Of a DNA stretch of 64,000 nucleotides, positions 30,314 to 40,566 are shown in pieces. The DNA is from Dendrolimus kikuchii (lineage: Eukaryota > Arthropoda > Insecta > Lepidoptera > Lasiocampidae). The position numbers were made by a program, and so were the translations under genes. Each line of letters begins with the position of its first letter. The stretch's first letter is position 1. The stretch spans positions 9,179,388 to 9,243,387 of the forward strand of contig CM034406.1 in assembly GCA_019925095.2 (NCBI GenBank), given 5' to 3'. Under the pieces are notes generated by a model. That model ran no database searches, had not been told where the DNA came from, and saw nothing but the letters and a program-made list of their open reading frames with translations.

Positions 30314-33229
30314 ATGGCTAATACACATACTTTACTGACAGACTTAGATAGTTTAAAAATTGCAGAAACATACACCTGTGATCCTAGTGAATGCCCGGAG
30401 AAGATAAAAAACTCAAACCAATACTTAAAAATACTTCACCAAAATATACGGAGTATAAATAAAAACTTTGATGCATTCTGTGTTCTTTTAAAACAAATTG
30501 AGTTAACATGCGAAATAATAATTCTATCGGAGTGCTGGCTATCTTATGTTAATTATACTCCTACCATAGATGGATACAGCTCCTTCAGCACGGCTAACAA
30601 TCTTAACCAAAATGATGGCTTAGTAATTTATATTAATACGACTTTATTGCATAATGCTCAGGTTGAGGAATACAGCTTAACTGAGGCTAATTGTCTAATA
30701 GTAAAAGTAGATGAAGAAACAATAATTGTCGCAATTTATCGCTCACCTAGCTTTAGTAATATAGACCCCTTTCTTGCGTCTCTTGCTATTTTATTTAAAA
30801 ATATCTCTAGTCGCAAGAATATTATATTGGTAGGTGACCTAAATTTGAACTTAATAGAATGTAACAGTAATACAAACAAATACCTCGATATGTTGAGTTA
30901 TTACGGACTTATTGCTGCTTATAATACACCCACAAGAGATAACAGCTGTTTGGACCATGTCATGCTTAAGTGTGTATCGAACTCAATTGCTTGTATTCTC
31001 CAAACCTCTATTACAGATCATAATTGTATTCTTTTTTGCTTCAAACATAAATTAACTATACAATCTAAACAAAAGTACAATAAAATTGATTATAATAAAT
31101 TACAAGATGAATGTTTAAAAATGAAATGTCTCCCGTGTATACCTAATGATGATATCCAGGACTCAACCAACAAACTCATTGAATCAATTCAATCACTTTT
31201 AAGTAGGTGCTCGATCACGAAAACGACTTCTAAAAATAAATGTACATTCAAACCTTGGATAACCAATGGTTTATTAAGATGTATACGCAATCGTGACAGA
31301 ATGCACAGTAAAACCAGAAGAGAACCAAATAATGAAATTTTAAGAATAACCTACAAGCGCTACAGAAATTTCTGCAATAATATTTTAAAAAAATGTAAGC
31401 AGACTTATGAAAAAAACTTACTAAATGAATCCAAGAATGACAGTAAAAGACTGTGGGCTACCATCAAAAATATTACACACTTAAATAAAGCCAAAACTGT
31501 GCCATCGGAATTACTTAAACTATCCTCGTCTGAACTAACATCTATCAATTTAGTAAACAACTTCTTTTCCAATATTGCAACTAACCTTGCTAATAATATA
31601 CCAACCGACATACCACCATTTCCAATTTCTCATAATAGCAGTTCTGATTCTCTTGTTATCTTTAATATTACTAATCAAGAAGTAGAGAGAATTATTATGA
31701 GTTTAAAATCGACGAACTCAGCAGGATGGGATGGAGTTCCCTCTATTGCTATAAAAGTTTTGAAAGACTTAATAGTTTGCCCTCTTACTACAATTTTCAA
31801 CAAGTGTTTAGAGCAAGGCGAGTTCCCTGACGCACTAAAAAAATCTATTCTCATTCCAATTCATAAAGGAGGAAATAAAGACTCTATAAACAATTATCGC
31901 CCAATATCGATCCTACCATGTTTATCAAAAATCTTCGAAAAAATAATTAATAATAGTCTTGTTAACTTTCTTGAATCTAATAACTTATTGTCTTCAACAC
32001 AGTTTGGCTTTCGAAAGGGAAGGTCTACAGATGATGCTCTACTAGCCTTTACTGACTTTATAGTTAACAAAATTGATGCAAAATTAAAATGTATTACAAT
32101 ATTTATAGATTTGGCAAAAGCATTTGATACAGTGTCGTTTTCAAAACTTTTAAATAAACTGGAAAAGTTAGGTGTACGAGGAGTGCAACTAAAACTTATC
32201 GAAAACTATCTTTCAAACCGTACACAGTGTGTCAAGGTTGGTGATTTAATTAGTTCCGAATTACCTGTAAAACATGGTGTGCCTCAAGGCAGTATTTTAG
32301 GGCCTACTCTATTTTTATGTTATATTAATGAATTATGTGACCTAAGGCTCCAAAACTGTAATACTATTGCATATGCCGATGATATGACACTAACTTTCTA
32401 TGGAGATTCTTGGGATGAAGCGTATAACTCTGCTCAATCTGGGTTAAACAAAGTCTGTCATTGGCTCGCCGAAAATTCATTGACTCTAAACACATCCAAA
32501 ACCAAATTTGTTACCTTTGCTCTGCGAAATATTTCCTTATCAAATTATATATTAAAAGCTCATACCTGCTTTTTAGATATTCATTCATTATGCACCTGTC
32601 AAGTGATAGAACAAGTAAAAGACATAAAATATTTAGGAGTTATACTTGATGAAAAGCTGTCGTTTGAAAAACATGCTAACTTTGTATCTAAAAGAATTCG
32701 GATGTTGTCATATGTTTTTAGAAAACTAAGACACGTGGCTGATTGGAAATTATTAAAAATGTTGTATCAAACTCTTTGTGAGTCGGTGCTTTCTTACTGT
32801 ATATCAACATGGGGAGGTTTAAATAAAACAAAAATGCTTGTAGTTGAGAGAGCGCAAAGATTAATCTTAAAGATTAGCTTATCTAAAAACATGCTTTTTC
32901 CTACTGTTGAACTATATAAACTAGCTGACGTCTTAACAGTACGGCAATTATTTATCTTAGCCTGCACCTTAAGGCAACATTCACTAATCCCGTACAGCAA
33001 GAATCCAAAACCCAAAAGACGTTTATACGATGTTTGCGCTATTAGAGGTGGAAAGACTAGTTTGTTTCGAAGATTTTTTGGTTTCCAAGGAAGTCGTTTA
33101 TATAACAAGATAAATAAGTTATGTCGTATTTATGACTTAACCAAAAAAGAGACAAAACATTTAATTTGTAAATTCCTTAAGTCTCAAAACTACTTACAAA
33201 CTGAAAATTTGATAACAGTTGCTGAATAA
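30314..33229 (+). CDS. LINE ORF2: AP-like endonuclease and reverse transcriptase
   Basis: 971 aa from ATG 30314; the frame extends two codons upstream to a TTG that I do not take as start. The N-terminal apurinic-type endonuclease shows HQNIRSIN (about 37), ILSECWL (about 72), YRSP (about 137), GDLNLN (about 172) and the SITDHNC histidine (about 235). The reverse transcriptase has NYRPISILPCLSKIFEKI (about 527), TQFGFRKGRSTDDAL, FIDLAKAFDTV, HGVPQGSILGP and the catalytic AYADD (about 690). A C-terminal region with SYCISTWGG follows. No stop or frameshift interrupts it. The protein nicks chromosomal DNA and primes reverse transcription there. Group assignment (CR1/Jockey side) rests on motif wording and the FP-type ORF1. 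Confidence 0.9.
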   Translation: MANTHTLLTDLDSLKIAETYTCDPSECPEKIKNSNQYLKILHQNIRSINKNFDAFCVLLKQIELTCEIIILSECWLSYVNYTPTIDGYSSFSTANNLNQNDGLVIYINTTLLHNAQVEEYSLTEANCLIVKVDEETIIVAIYRSPSFSNIDPFLASLAILFKNISSRKNIILVGDLNLNLIECNSNTNKYLDMLSYYGLIAAYNTPTRDNSCLDHVMLKCVSNSIACILQTSITDHNCILFCFKHKLTIQSKQKYNKIDYNKLQDECLKMKCLPCIPNDDIQDSTNKLIESIQSLLSRCSITKTTSKNKCTFKPWITNGLLRCIRNRDRMHSKTRREPNNEILRITYKRYRNFCNNILKKCKQTYEKNLLNESKNDSKRLWATIKNITHLNKAKTVPSELLKLSSSELTSINLVNNFFSNIATNLANNIPTDIPPFPISHNSSSDSLVIFNITNQEVERIIMSLKSTNSAGWDGVPSIAIKVLKDLIVCPLTTIFNKCLEQGEFPDALKKSILIPIHKGGNKDSINNYRPISILPCLSKIFEKIINNSLVNFLESNNLLSSTQFGFRKGRSTDDALLAFTDFIVNKIDAKLKCITIFIDLAKAFDTVSFSKLLNKLEKLGVRGVQLKLIENYLSNRTQCVKVGDLISSELPVKHGVPQGSILGPTLFLCYINELCDLRLQNCNTIAYADDMTLTFYGDSWDEAYNSAQSGLNKVCHWLAENSLTLNTSKTKFVTFALRNISLSNYILKAHTCFLDIHSLCTCQVIEQVKDIKYLGVILDEKLSFEKHANFVSKRIRMLSYVFRKLRHVADWKLLKMLYQTLCESVLSYCISTWGGLNKTKMLVVERAQRLILKISLSKNMLFPTVELYKLADVLTVRQLFILACTLRQHSLIPYSKNPKPKRRLYDVCAIRGGKTSLFRRFFGFQGSRLYNKINKLCRIYDLTKKETKHLICKFLKSQNYLQTENLITVAE

Positions 33230-33544
33230 CAATTAGTTTTACTAACACTCACACTTTACAAACATTGATATTCCTACACCCAAACACACTTGTAACCATT
33301 ATTACACACTCATACTCACACTCACACACACACATCTCTCTATTTTTATTTTATTTTATTATTATTCTTTCATTGTAGTGCTCTTTGGTGGTGGTTATTA
33401 TTGAAATAGTGCTTAATGGGAGGCGAGGGCCAGGAGCACCATCATACAGGGTTTACCTAGTTTGGGCTCCTGTCCTTCCCATTTAATTAAGCTTATCAAA
33501 TTTTTGTACTCTTTAAACTTTGTTTTCTTTTTATGGGAAGTAAA

Positions 33545-34710
33545 TACAAATCGGACAACTCGGACAAATTGGACAACTCGAACAACTCGGACAATTCCGA
33601 CAACTCGGACAAAACGAACAACTGGGACTAATTGGACAACTCGGACAGTTCGGACATCTCGGAAAAATTGGACAAATCGGACAACTCGGACAATTCGGAC
33701 AACTCGGACAAATCGAACAAATCGAACAAATTGGACAACTCGGACAAATTGGAAAAATCGGACAACTCGAATATCTCGGTCAAATCGGACAAATCGGACA
33801 ACTCGGACAAATAGGACAAATTGGACAAATCGGACAAATCGAACAACTCGGACAAATTGGACAATTCGGACATCTCGGACAAATTGAACAACTCGGAAAA
33901 CTCGGACAATTCCGACAACTCGGACAAATTGGACAAATCGGACAACTCGGACAAAACAAACAACTGGGACTAATTGGACAACTCGGACAAATCGGACAAC
34001 TCGGACAAATTGGACAAATCGGACAAATCGAACAACTCGGACAAATTAGACAATTCGGACAATTTGGACAATTCGGACATCTCGGGCAACTCGGAAAACT
34101 CGGACGATTCGGACATCTCGGACAAATAGGACAAATCGGACAATTCGGACAACTCGGACAAATTGGACAAATCGGACAAATCGAACAACTCGGACAAATT
34201 AGACAATTCGGACAATTTGGACAATTCGGACATCTCGGGCAACTCGGAAAACTCGGACGATTCGGACATCTCGGACATAAAGGACAAATCGGACAAAAAA
34301 AATAAATCGGATAACTGGGACATATCGGACAAAGATGACCAAAATGACGAAAATGGAAAATCACAAAAAAACCTATCCCACTTTTTGGGATAACCTTTAC
34401 ATAAATCTATCCCATTATCCGGGATAAAAGTTTTCCCTTGTCCACCCTCGATATTAAAATTACAGGTATACCGAATTTCAACTAAATCGGTCCAGTACTT
34501 GTCCCGTAAAAGTATAACAAACAGAAAGACAAATATATTTTTATCCCGGAAACTATCCCATTTATCGGGATAAAAAGTATCCTATGTTCATTCTCGGCAT
34601 CGAAAATATATATATACTGAGTTTTAGCCAAATCGGTCCAGTAGTTTTTACGTGAAAACGGAACAGACACACAGACAGAGTTACTTTCGCATTTATAATA
34701 TTTATAGGGA
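33545..34710 (-). mobile_element. Helitron-like element with 9-bp minisatellite, 3' part lost
   Basis: On the minus strand it begins TCCCTATAAATATTATAAAT at 34710, preceded by A. The body follows (AAAACTACTGGACCGATTTG; GTTTCCGGGATAAAAATATA) and enters the minisatellite at about 34357. The sequence stops at about 33545, where the LINE 3' end begins, so the post-minisatellite part is missing. The 5' terminus is separated from its former flank by the RTE insertion 34714-36058. Confidence 0.75.
33551..34357. repeat. Minisatellite, 9-bp unit GGACAACTC / GGACAAATC
   Basis: About 800 bp of 9-bp units with two main variants. A block recurs 153 bp apart (ATTAGACAATTCGGACAATT at 34045 and 34198), so a 17-unit higher-order repeat was duplicated. 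Because 9 is a multiple of 3, all frames stay open for long stretches; the resulting Ser-Asp-Lys or Leu-Ser-Glu 'proteins' are artefacts. Confidence 0.95.
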
Positions 34711-34713
34711 TTA

Positions 34714-36058
34714 CATACATACATACATACATAACTTCACGCCAGTTCCCTTGCGGGGTAGGCACGAACAACAGAGTGCCATTTAGGCTTATTCTTACAC
34801 ACCTCACTTGCCTCTTTGACATTCATAACTCTTGTCATGCACACTCGTCTGTTCTTAAGGCTCCTGACATCACCTTCTGCTAGTACACGATCAATTTGAT
34901 CATGGAAGGTGTATCGTGGCCTTCCACGACTTCTGCATCCATCCACTTTTGCATTGTATATCTGTTTAGTCATTCTTTCCACATGCCCGAACCACCGGAG
35001 CATTCCTTTCCTTACCTTCACCCCGACACTCTCTTTCAGACCAACTCTCTTTCTTACTTCGGTATTACGAAAGCGGTCCGCGAGCGTCACTCCGCAGATT
35101 TTGCGCAGTGCTCGCATCTCGACCGCGTTTACTCTACTTTCATGCTCTCTCTTCCATACCCAACTCTCGCATCCATACGTGAGCGTAGGTACCAGCACCG
35201 CGTTGTGTATGGCGAGCTGGGCCTTCTGGTTGAGGTTCTTAGCGCCTAGAAGTTTACCTAACGCTCCATTCACACTATTCCCCAAATTCACTCTTCTTTC
35301 TATATCAGCGGTGTACCTTCCATCCCTGCTAAAAGCACATCCAAGATATACAAACTCATTCACTTGCTCTAGCATAACATCATCGACCATTATCCTTGCA
35401 TTCGTTCTGGTTTCTTCTCTTTCAAACACCATAACCTTTGTTTTCTTCGCATTCAAATGTAAGCCTCTCGCCTGACAGTCATCTTTCATCATTGTGACTA
35501 GTGTTTGCAGTTCTGATGGCGATTCGGCTAAAAGCACGGCATCATCCGCATAAAGCAAGGTGCTTACAACTAGATCACTCATCCGCACCCCAACATCCAT
35601 CAATCTTATTCTCTGGAGACAATCGTCCAGATATAGGATGAACAGCAAAGCCGACAGCACGCAGCCCTGGCGGACGCCAATATTGACGTCAAACCAGGGC
35701 GACAGGCTGCCTTCCACCCGCACGCATGCCATACAGCCCTCGTAAGTGGACTGCACAGCACGCATCAATTGGCCATTAATCCCATATCCGGGCAATATGT
35801 CCCAGAGGTCCTTCCGCACAAACCTGTCAAATGCTTTCTCTAGATCCACAAAACCGCAGAAAACCTTCCGGCCCATAGCCAGCTGCTTCTCTACGATATT
35901 GCGGAGAGAGAAAACTTGATCCATACATCCCCTTCCATTTCTGAAACCACCTTGTGCATCCCACAGTAATCCATCGGATTCAACTCTCATTCTCTTTTCA
36001 ATAATCTTCGCATACACTTTAGATGCTGTGCTGATCAAACTGATGGCCCTAGGGACTA
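34714..36058 (-). mobile_element. RTE-type LINE, 5'-truncated, 10-bp target duplication
   Basis: The target duplication ATAGGGATTA flanks the insert (34704-34713, 36059-36068). The 3' end is a (CATA)n run, 34714-34733, typical of RTE-type LINE tails. The 5' end is cut inside the reverse transcriptase. The insertion site is the 5' terminus of the Helitron copy. Confidence 0.85.
34737..36058 (-). CDS. RTE-type reverse transcriptase, C-terminal two thirds
   Basis: The frame is open from the truncation point near 36058 to TGA 34737-34739; no ATG start exists (the first candidate is a TTG at 36038). Motifs: STASKVYAKIIEKRM, AQGGFRNGRGCMDQV, FVDLEKAFDRF, GVRQGCVLSALLF and the catalytic LYADDAVLL (about residue 160 of the remaining part), then the thumb and C-terminal region with RWFGHVERM and GRPRYTFHDQID, typical of RTE LINEs. 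There are no internal stops, so insertion is probably recent, but the endonuclease is absent and this copy cannot move by itself. Confidence 0.88.
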
Positions 36059-36120
36059 ATAGGGATTAGTTACTGTTATATATTAAAAAGTTGGCATAGG
36101 TTATCTTATTGATTATATTT

Positions 36121-36136
36121 TTTACACACACACACA

Positions 36137-36207
<71 letters not shown>
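36121..36207. repeat. Compound microsatellite (CA)n-(TA)n-(TG)n
   Basis: ACACACAC, then ATATATAT, then TGTGTGTG. The two flanks are complementary, so the tract can fold into a long hairpin. Confidence 0.95.
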
Positions 36208-36209
<2 letters not shown>

Positions 36210-36724
36210 ATAAATATGAAACCTAGAATATGTACCGCGACTCTAGAATAGCTGCAGAATTCTGCGCAATACTTGATTTAGTATGAAAACGTATTGAATA
36301 GCCACGAGTTTCTAAGAGCGGCCCTAAAATTGATCACAGAAAAAAAAAGATCCCGACGAATTGCGAACCTCCTCCTTTTTTTGAAGTCGGTTAACAATTC
36401 AACGATATGGTACATAGAATTGACATATTCAAAACAAGAAACCGCGATTACGAAATAAAATTTAATTTCAAGTTCATAACATACCTATGTAGGTGTTTAA
36501 CATTGTAGTTCCCTTTTATAAATAAAAGCATGTACATACCATATTGTATGCAAATCACAATGAGAGATGTATCACGATAATAAATAAGAAACCAATATCT
36601 TTGATTGGAACTTGGTAGCAAGTTCTGTAGCCATTTTGACAAAAGTGGAGCCTTATAAAATCGTCTGGATAACATTGTATTACTGACACCTTTTTATGGT
36701 TGTCACTGTCCAAAAACCCTATTA
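36208..36724. other. Intergenic with a MITE end at 36335-36393
   Basis: 36335-36393 contains GATCCCGACGAATTGCGAAC and CCTCCTCCTTTTTTTGAAG then TCGGTTAA, the 3' end of the AACCGACTT MITE family (compare 26712-26770). The rest is AT-rich without a gene. Confidence 0.6.
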
Positions 36725-37466
36725 TCCCTATTAATATTATAAATGCGAAAGTGACTCTGTCTGTCTGTTCCGTATTTGATTGATTTGGCTGAAACTCAGT
36801 ATATATATAGGAACTTTTATCCCGAAAAATGGGATAGTTTCCGGGATAAATATGTTTATCTTTCTGTTTGTTATGCTTTTACGAAAAAAATAATGGACTG
36901 ATTTGGGTGAAATTCAGTATATATGTAAATTTTATACCGAGGGTGGATAAAGGATACTTTTCATTCCGGATTACAGGATAGATTTTGGGATAGATTTATG
37001 TAAAGGTTATTCCAGAAAATATGATAGGTTTTATATTTGTAGTTTGGCATTTTCGTAATTTTCTTTATTTTGGTCAATTTGGTCATTTTGTTCAATTTGG
37101 TTGATTAGGTAGTTTTGGTCGTCTCGGTAGTTTTGGTAATTTTAGTAGTTGTGGTAGTTTTGGTCAATTTGGTCGTTTAGGTAATTTTGATCGTTTCGGT
37201 ACTTTCAGTAGTTTCAATAGTTTTGGTAATTGTAGTGGTTTTGTTAGTTAGTTAGTTAAGTAGCACTTATCGTTAGAAACCGTCCTTACATGGTCTGCTT
37301 GATATTTCATTTTAGATAACTTAAATTGGGACAGAGATTGCATTGTCGTCATTCGCAAGTTGCCTACCGTATGCTTCTTTGGATTATATAAGGAGTAACT
37401 TACGCTGCATTCTTTAGGGTTCCACGAAAAAAAATTCTACGCGGACGAAGTCGCGGGCACAGCTAG
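36725..37466 (+). mobile_element. Helitron-like element, complete, short minisatellite
   Basis: 742 bp. It starts TCCCTATTAATATTATAAAT after A and ends ACGCGGACGAAGTCGCGGGC..AGCTAG before T. CGCGGAC..GTCGCG forms the 3' hairpin. The middle (37047-37262) is a degenerate TTTTGGTAG/TTTTGGTCG minisatellite. TC start, hairpin plus CTAG end and A^T insertion are Helitron hallmarks. No Rep/helicase, so non-autonomous. Confidence 0.78.
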
Positions 37467-38138
37467 TAGCTAATAAAGTAAAAGCCAGTCTACGCCCAAC
37501 CACACAACGTTCTTGCCTCAATATTTTGCATCGGATATTTTTAATAGTATGTTATATAGGTTGGTCGGGTACTTGCAATGTGCAATGTTGCCAGGCGTTT
37601 TATGTTATTGGGAATTTATAATCGTTTAATTATATAAAGGGAATATTATCCTATAAAAATCCCTTAGTGAGCTTGAGTTTCCTTGGATATTTGGAACTTC
37701 TGACTTAATTATAATGATGTCTCCGAAAATTATATGAATATGTTGTGTTTTAGATATTTGTAAAATGAAATATACTAGAATTTTACGGGTCAAACCTATT
37801 TTACTTACATAAAAAACTTAATTAGGTTTTACATAATTATATATAAACCTTCAAAAATTATATATATACAGATGCAAAAAGCGATTTTGCTTTATATACT
37901 GTGTCAAAAAAAATAGAACAGCTCTCTACATAAGCTGCTACAGAATCTGTAACTGAAAATACTCAAACACATCGCAAAAATTGCTTTAAGCCTCTTGGTC
38001 AAAATTTTTTTTCAGAACAATAGTAAATTTGAAATGAACCATTTCTTCATCATCGTACTCATCTTCATTTCTACAATTCTTAAAGCGATTCTTTATAATT
38101 TTTAAGACCTTTCTACTGATGTAGAGAAGGACTTTGAC
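37467..38138. other. Intergenic, AT-rich
   Basis: No gene or repeat was recognised between the Helitron and the SINE. A 65-aa frame on the minus strand that enters the SINE is chance. Confidence 0.5.
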
Positions 38139-38389
38139 GGCCTCTGTGGTTGAGCGGGCTAAGCCTTTGCCGGCGTAGCTCACTGCAACGCAGACGCTCC
38201 AGGTTCGATTCCTGGTATAATAAATTTCGGAAACGTATTTTCTCCGTTATTTACTATGGTCTGGGTGTCTGGGATCGGCCCCAGAGTAGTCCGTTGTATA
38301 TTACCCAATAACACAAGCGTAACTTGCTTAATTTGGGGATATACAATATGTGTGTTTCTCGGCCAATTATTTATTATTATTATTATTAC
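38139..38389 (+). mobile_element. tRNA-derived SINE
   Basis: The head reads GGCCTCTGTGGTTGAGCGGGC with box A TGGTTGAGCGG (38148-38158) and box B GGTTCGATTCC (38202-38212), the RNA polymerase III promoter spaced as in a tRNA gene. A non-tRNA body follows (GGTCTGGGTGTCTGGGATCG, GGATATACAATATGTGTG) and the tail is (TTA)n at 38369-38389. The tRNA-like part lacks a complete cloverleaf, so it is not a working tRNA. Confidence 0.85.
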
Positions 38390-38799
38390 TTATAGGAATT
38401 AAATTTTTATTTATCATCCAGGTATGTATAAAGTGGCCACGCCCGATTTTTTAACCACTTTACCATTGTACAGCGGTATAAAATTTGACAATTTCGGTTG
38501 GTGACATACAGAAGAAACATGAATAAAGTTAGAACTACATACATTTATAGATTAGTAATGAGTAAGGATAGCAACCCTGATTACAAGTCAAGGGCCTATT
38601 TTGTAATTTATTGCGGGGTAACACGCAATGCGTCGACAAGTGTCTGTGGTATAGACTCGGTACATTATGCATTTCATTGCATTAGGCATTTATGTTGTGA
38701 GCTGATTATATTATTTCTATGTATAGGTAATATTGATTAAAATTACACTGTACTGTAGATATTTATCTCCATTCTTTATTTAAATGATGCCTACCTGAA
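38390..38799. other. Intergenic, AT-rich
   Basis: No gene was recognised between the SINE and the GC-rich segment at 38800. Confidence 0.45.
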
Positions 38800-39030
38800 C
38801 GGGGTGTTCATCCCTCCATTCGGCTATAGCCAGTATCGTGGGAAATGGCAATTGCTTGCTCCACATGGGCCCCGGCAGGCGCCGGCCGAGCAGCCTCGTC
38901 CAGTGCTGCTGCAGATTGAAAGGTACCCCGCAGCGATAGAATGGGGAGTGCGGTAGAACTCCACTCCGTCTTTCGATGGCCTTCAATGCGGGCGGACTGG
39001 AGGACATTTAGGCCAATCCAGCGCCGGAGT
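38800..39030 (-). other. GC-rich segment with a 70-aa frame ending at a donor-like CAG/GTAGGC
   Basis: Much more GC-rich than its flanks. On the minus strand the frame reads through ERRSGVLPHSPFYRCGVPFN and GRRLPGPMWSKQLPF, and ends HPVQ just before GTAGGC, which could be a splice donor. I do not recognise the product. It may be a lone exon or pseudo-exon of a host gene, or a piece of a retrotransposon. The ATG at 39005-39007 is not convincing as a start. Confidence 0.3.
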
Positions 39031-39575
39031 CTCCATCTGATAATCTAAATGTACCTCCCAGAACTGCACGAGTTGCATGTCGGTTAATATGTTGTAGATT
39101 ACGACTTGCAGTTGAAACTCATGTGCTCATCTTTATAAACTTTATAACTTCACTGAGATATCGTTTATTATTGTAACCAATATTAAGGCTTGCCTAAAAC
39201 ACTAGTATTATATAAAGAAATGACAAAGAAATCACCATACTGTGTGTTCACGCCACCGCGTAACGAACGATGATTCCCCGAAAAAGTAATTTACCCCGCA
39301 CTTCCGCGTCTCAACGATCAGTCTGAATCGATCCGTCGTAAAAACATTCACGCATCGCGCGCGCATTTGAGATATCCACCCAATTGCAATACTAACCGGG
39401 TTCCAAGAGCTTGGTGATAAGTGGCAAGTGAATCTAGTTGTGAAGCGGGAGATATATAACAAGAGAACCCTCTTACCCTTGCACCCTTGAAATCTGGCAA
39501 TCGGCCAGATCACTGTGTGTTATGAAAGTGAAAGAAGGTGAAGTAGCAAGGAAGTAGAGATGGAATAGCAATAAA
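39031..39575. other. Intergenic with a CpG-containing patch
   Basis: 39240-39500 has several CG-rich words (CGCATCGCGCGCGCATTTG) and TATATAACAAGAG near 39455. It could be a promoter or LTR remnant, but no LTR ends (TG..CA), primer-binding site or partner copy could be paired. Confidence 0.35.
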
Positions 39576-39932
39576 ATACTGCGTTTTAACGGTTTTAAGC
39601 GCGGTAATTTATTTGATTTTTATTATTCCGACGTTTCGGCCACTTTCCAGTAGACGTGATCAGGGAAGACAAAGATGTCAAGTGTCAATGAGTGTTGTTA
39701 AAGTTTTATTTCGCCTACCGCCAACTTGTTAATTTTATCATTTTAATTATTTTGTTTATGGTTATTGTTTACTCTATGGGAGCCTATTTTAATTTACCAC
39801 GGCTTCGCAACATATTGTGGCGTGAAGAGAAGAAGCGGCGCAAGAATTGAAGACAAGATTCCTCCCACCGATATTAATATTATATAAATTGATTAGAGCT
39901 AGGCATGTTTGCTGAAGAGTTTCTTGCGACGG
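39576..39932 (+). mobile_element. Penelope-like terminal fragment with inverted tail
   Basis: 39576-39846 matches the end of the 23.7 kb Penelope copy (CGTTTTAACGGTTTTAAGCG, GACGTTTCGGCCACTTTCCA, AGAGAAGAAGCGGCGCAAGAA written in part). From about 39860 to 39932 the adjoining part of the same element follows in inverted orientation (GAGCTAGGCATGTTTGCTGA, GAGTTTCTTGCG), giving a hairpin-like junction as seen in Penelope inserts. Confidence 0.75.
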
Positions 39933-40566
39933 TATTGTGAGTGAGACATCTCATCACTGGGGCAGAGCGTCGTTAGTTGTGCGTGAAGGAGCAACCCTGC
40001 AGAGAAGTATCACGTACGGCCGTGTAATACAATAACAGCATTTAGTTTAGAAACTGGTGTTTACTTCCAATCCTAAGTGCATAGCCCAGCTTGCACGTAA
40101 CAGTATTAACTGGTGCTGGTAATGGAGTATGGTTTAAAAGAGAGAAAGATTTAGAAATGGATAAATATAAATAATACGATTATATCTTAAAATGCGAGAA
40201 TGATAAGAATCGTGCATATTTATGCTGGCCTTATAAAGTAATTGTTTAGACTTGGTATGGTGAAATATAATTAGCGAATGAAAGTTTTGTATCGTACTGT
40301 GGTCTTATCTATTGTTGATAGTCACAACAAAACTCTATATCTACCTTCGATCAATAATAAAAAAAATATTACTATAAAGTAAGTATATTTTTGATCGAAG
40401 GTATCTACTGTTAATGAGCGGCGAAAGTTTTTTAGTATAAAGTATAAGTCATACAAAAACGTTTGGAAAAGTAAAATGTAGACAAATAATGGGATCCAAA
40501 ATTGTTTCTCATGGGGGTACGATAGAATGGATCTCCACATGCTACGGTCTTTGCAGGCATCTTCAA
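39933..40566. other. Intergenic with a 12-bp-arm inverted repeat
   Basis: ACCTTCGATCAA (about 40343) and TTGATCGAAGGT (about 40390) are perfect inverted repeats around a ~36 bp AT-rich loop, perhaps a decayed MITE. A GC-richer stretch at 39940-40110 is unassigned. Confidence 0.4.

Larger units (their letters stand above)
28640..33550 (+). mobile_element. Full-length-looking two-ORF LINE (CR1/Jockey group)
   Basis: The element has a 5' leader from about 28640, ORF1 28978-29850, a 460 bp inter-ORF stretch, ORF2 30314-33229 and a 3' UTR ending with GGGCTCCTGTCCTTCCCATT and TTTTTATGGGAAG close to 33550. Both ORFs are open, so the copy may be recent and perhaps competent. Its 3' end abuts the minisatellite of the Helitron copy. 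Exact ends are not fixed because no target duplication was recognised. Confidence 0.75.

Noticed and set aside
29917..30321. 134-codon hydrophobic frame between LINE ORF1 and ORF2
   Set aside because: Starts only at TTG, has AT-rich composition giving F/L/I/N, and overlaps the ORF2 start; treated as inter-ORF spacer.
33545..34357. CRISPR-like array
   Set aside because: There are no unique spacers between constant repeats; it is a head-to-tail minisatellite in eukaryotic DNA.
33462..34393. Long frames rich in Ser-Asp-Lys, Leu-Ser-Glu or Cys-Pro
   Set aside because: They are readings of the 9-bp minisatellite; a period divisible by 3 leaves all frames open.
38139..38220. Possible functional tRNA gene
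   Set aside because: A and B boxes are present, but the cloverleaf is incomplete and a SINE body with (TTA)n tail follows.
39235..40115. Possible LTRs flanking the Penelope fragment
   Set aside because: The two GC-richer patches are not similar to each other and lack paired TG..CA ends or a primer-binding site.
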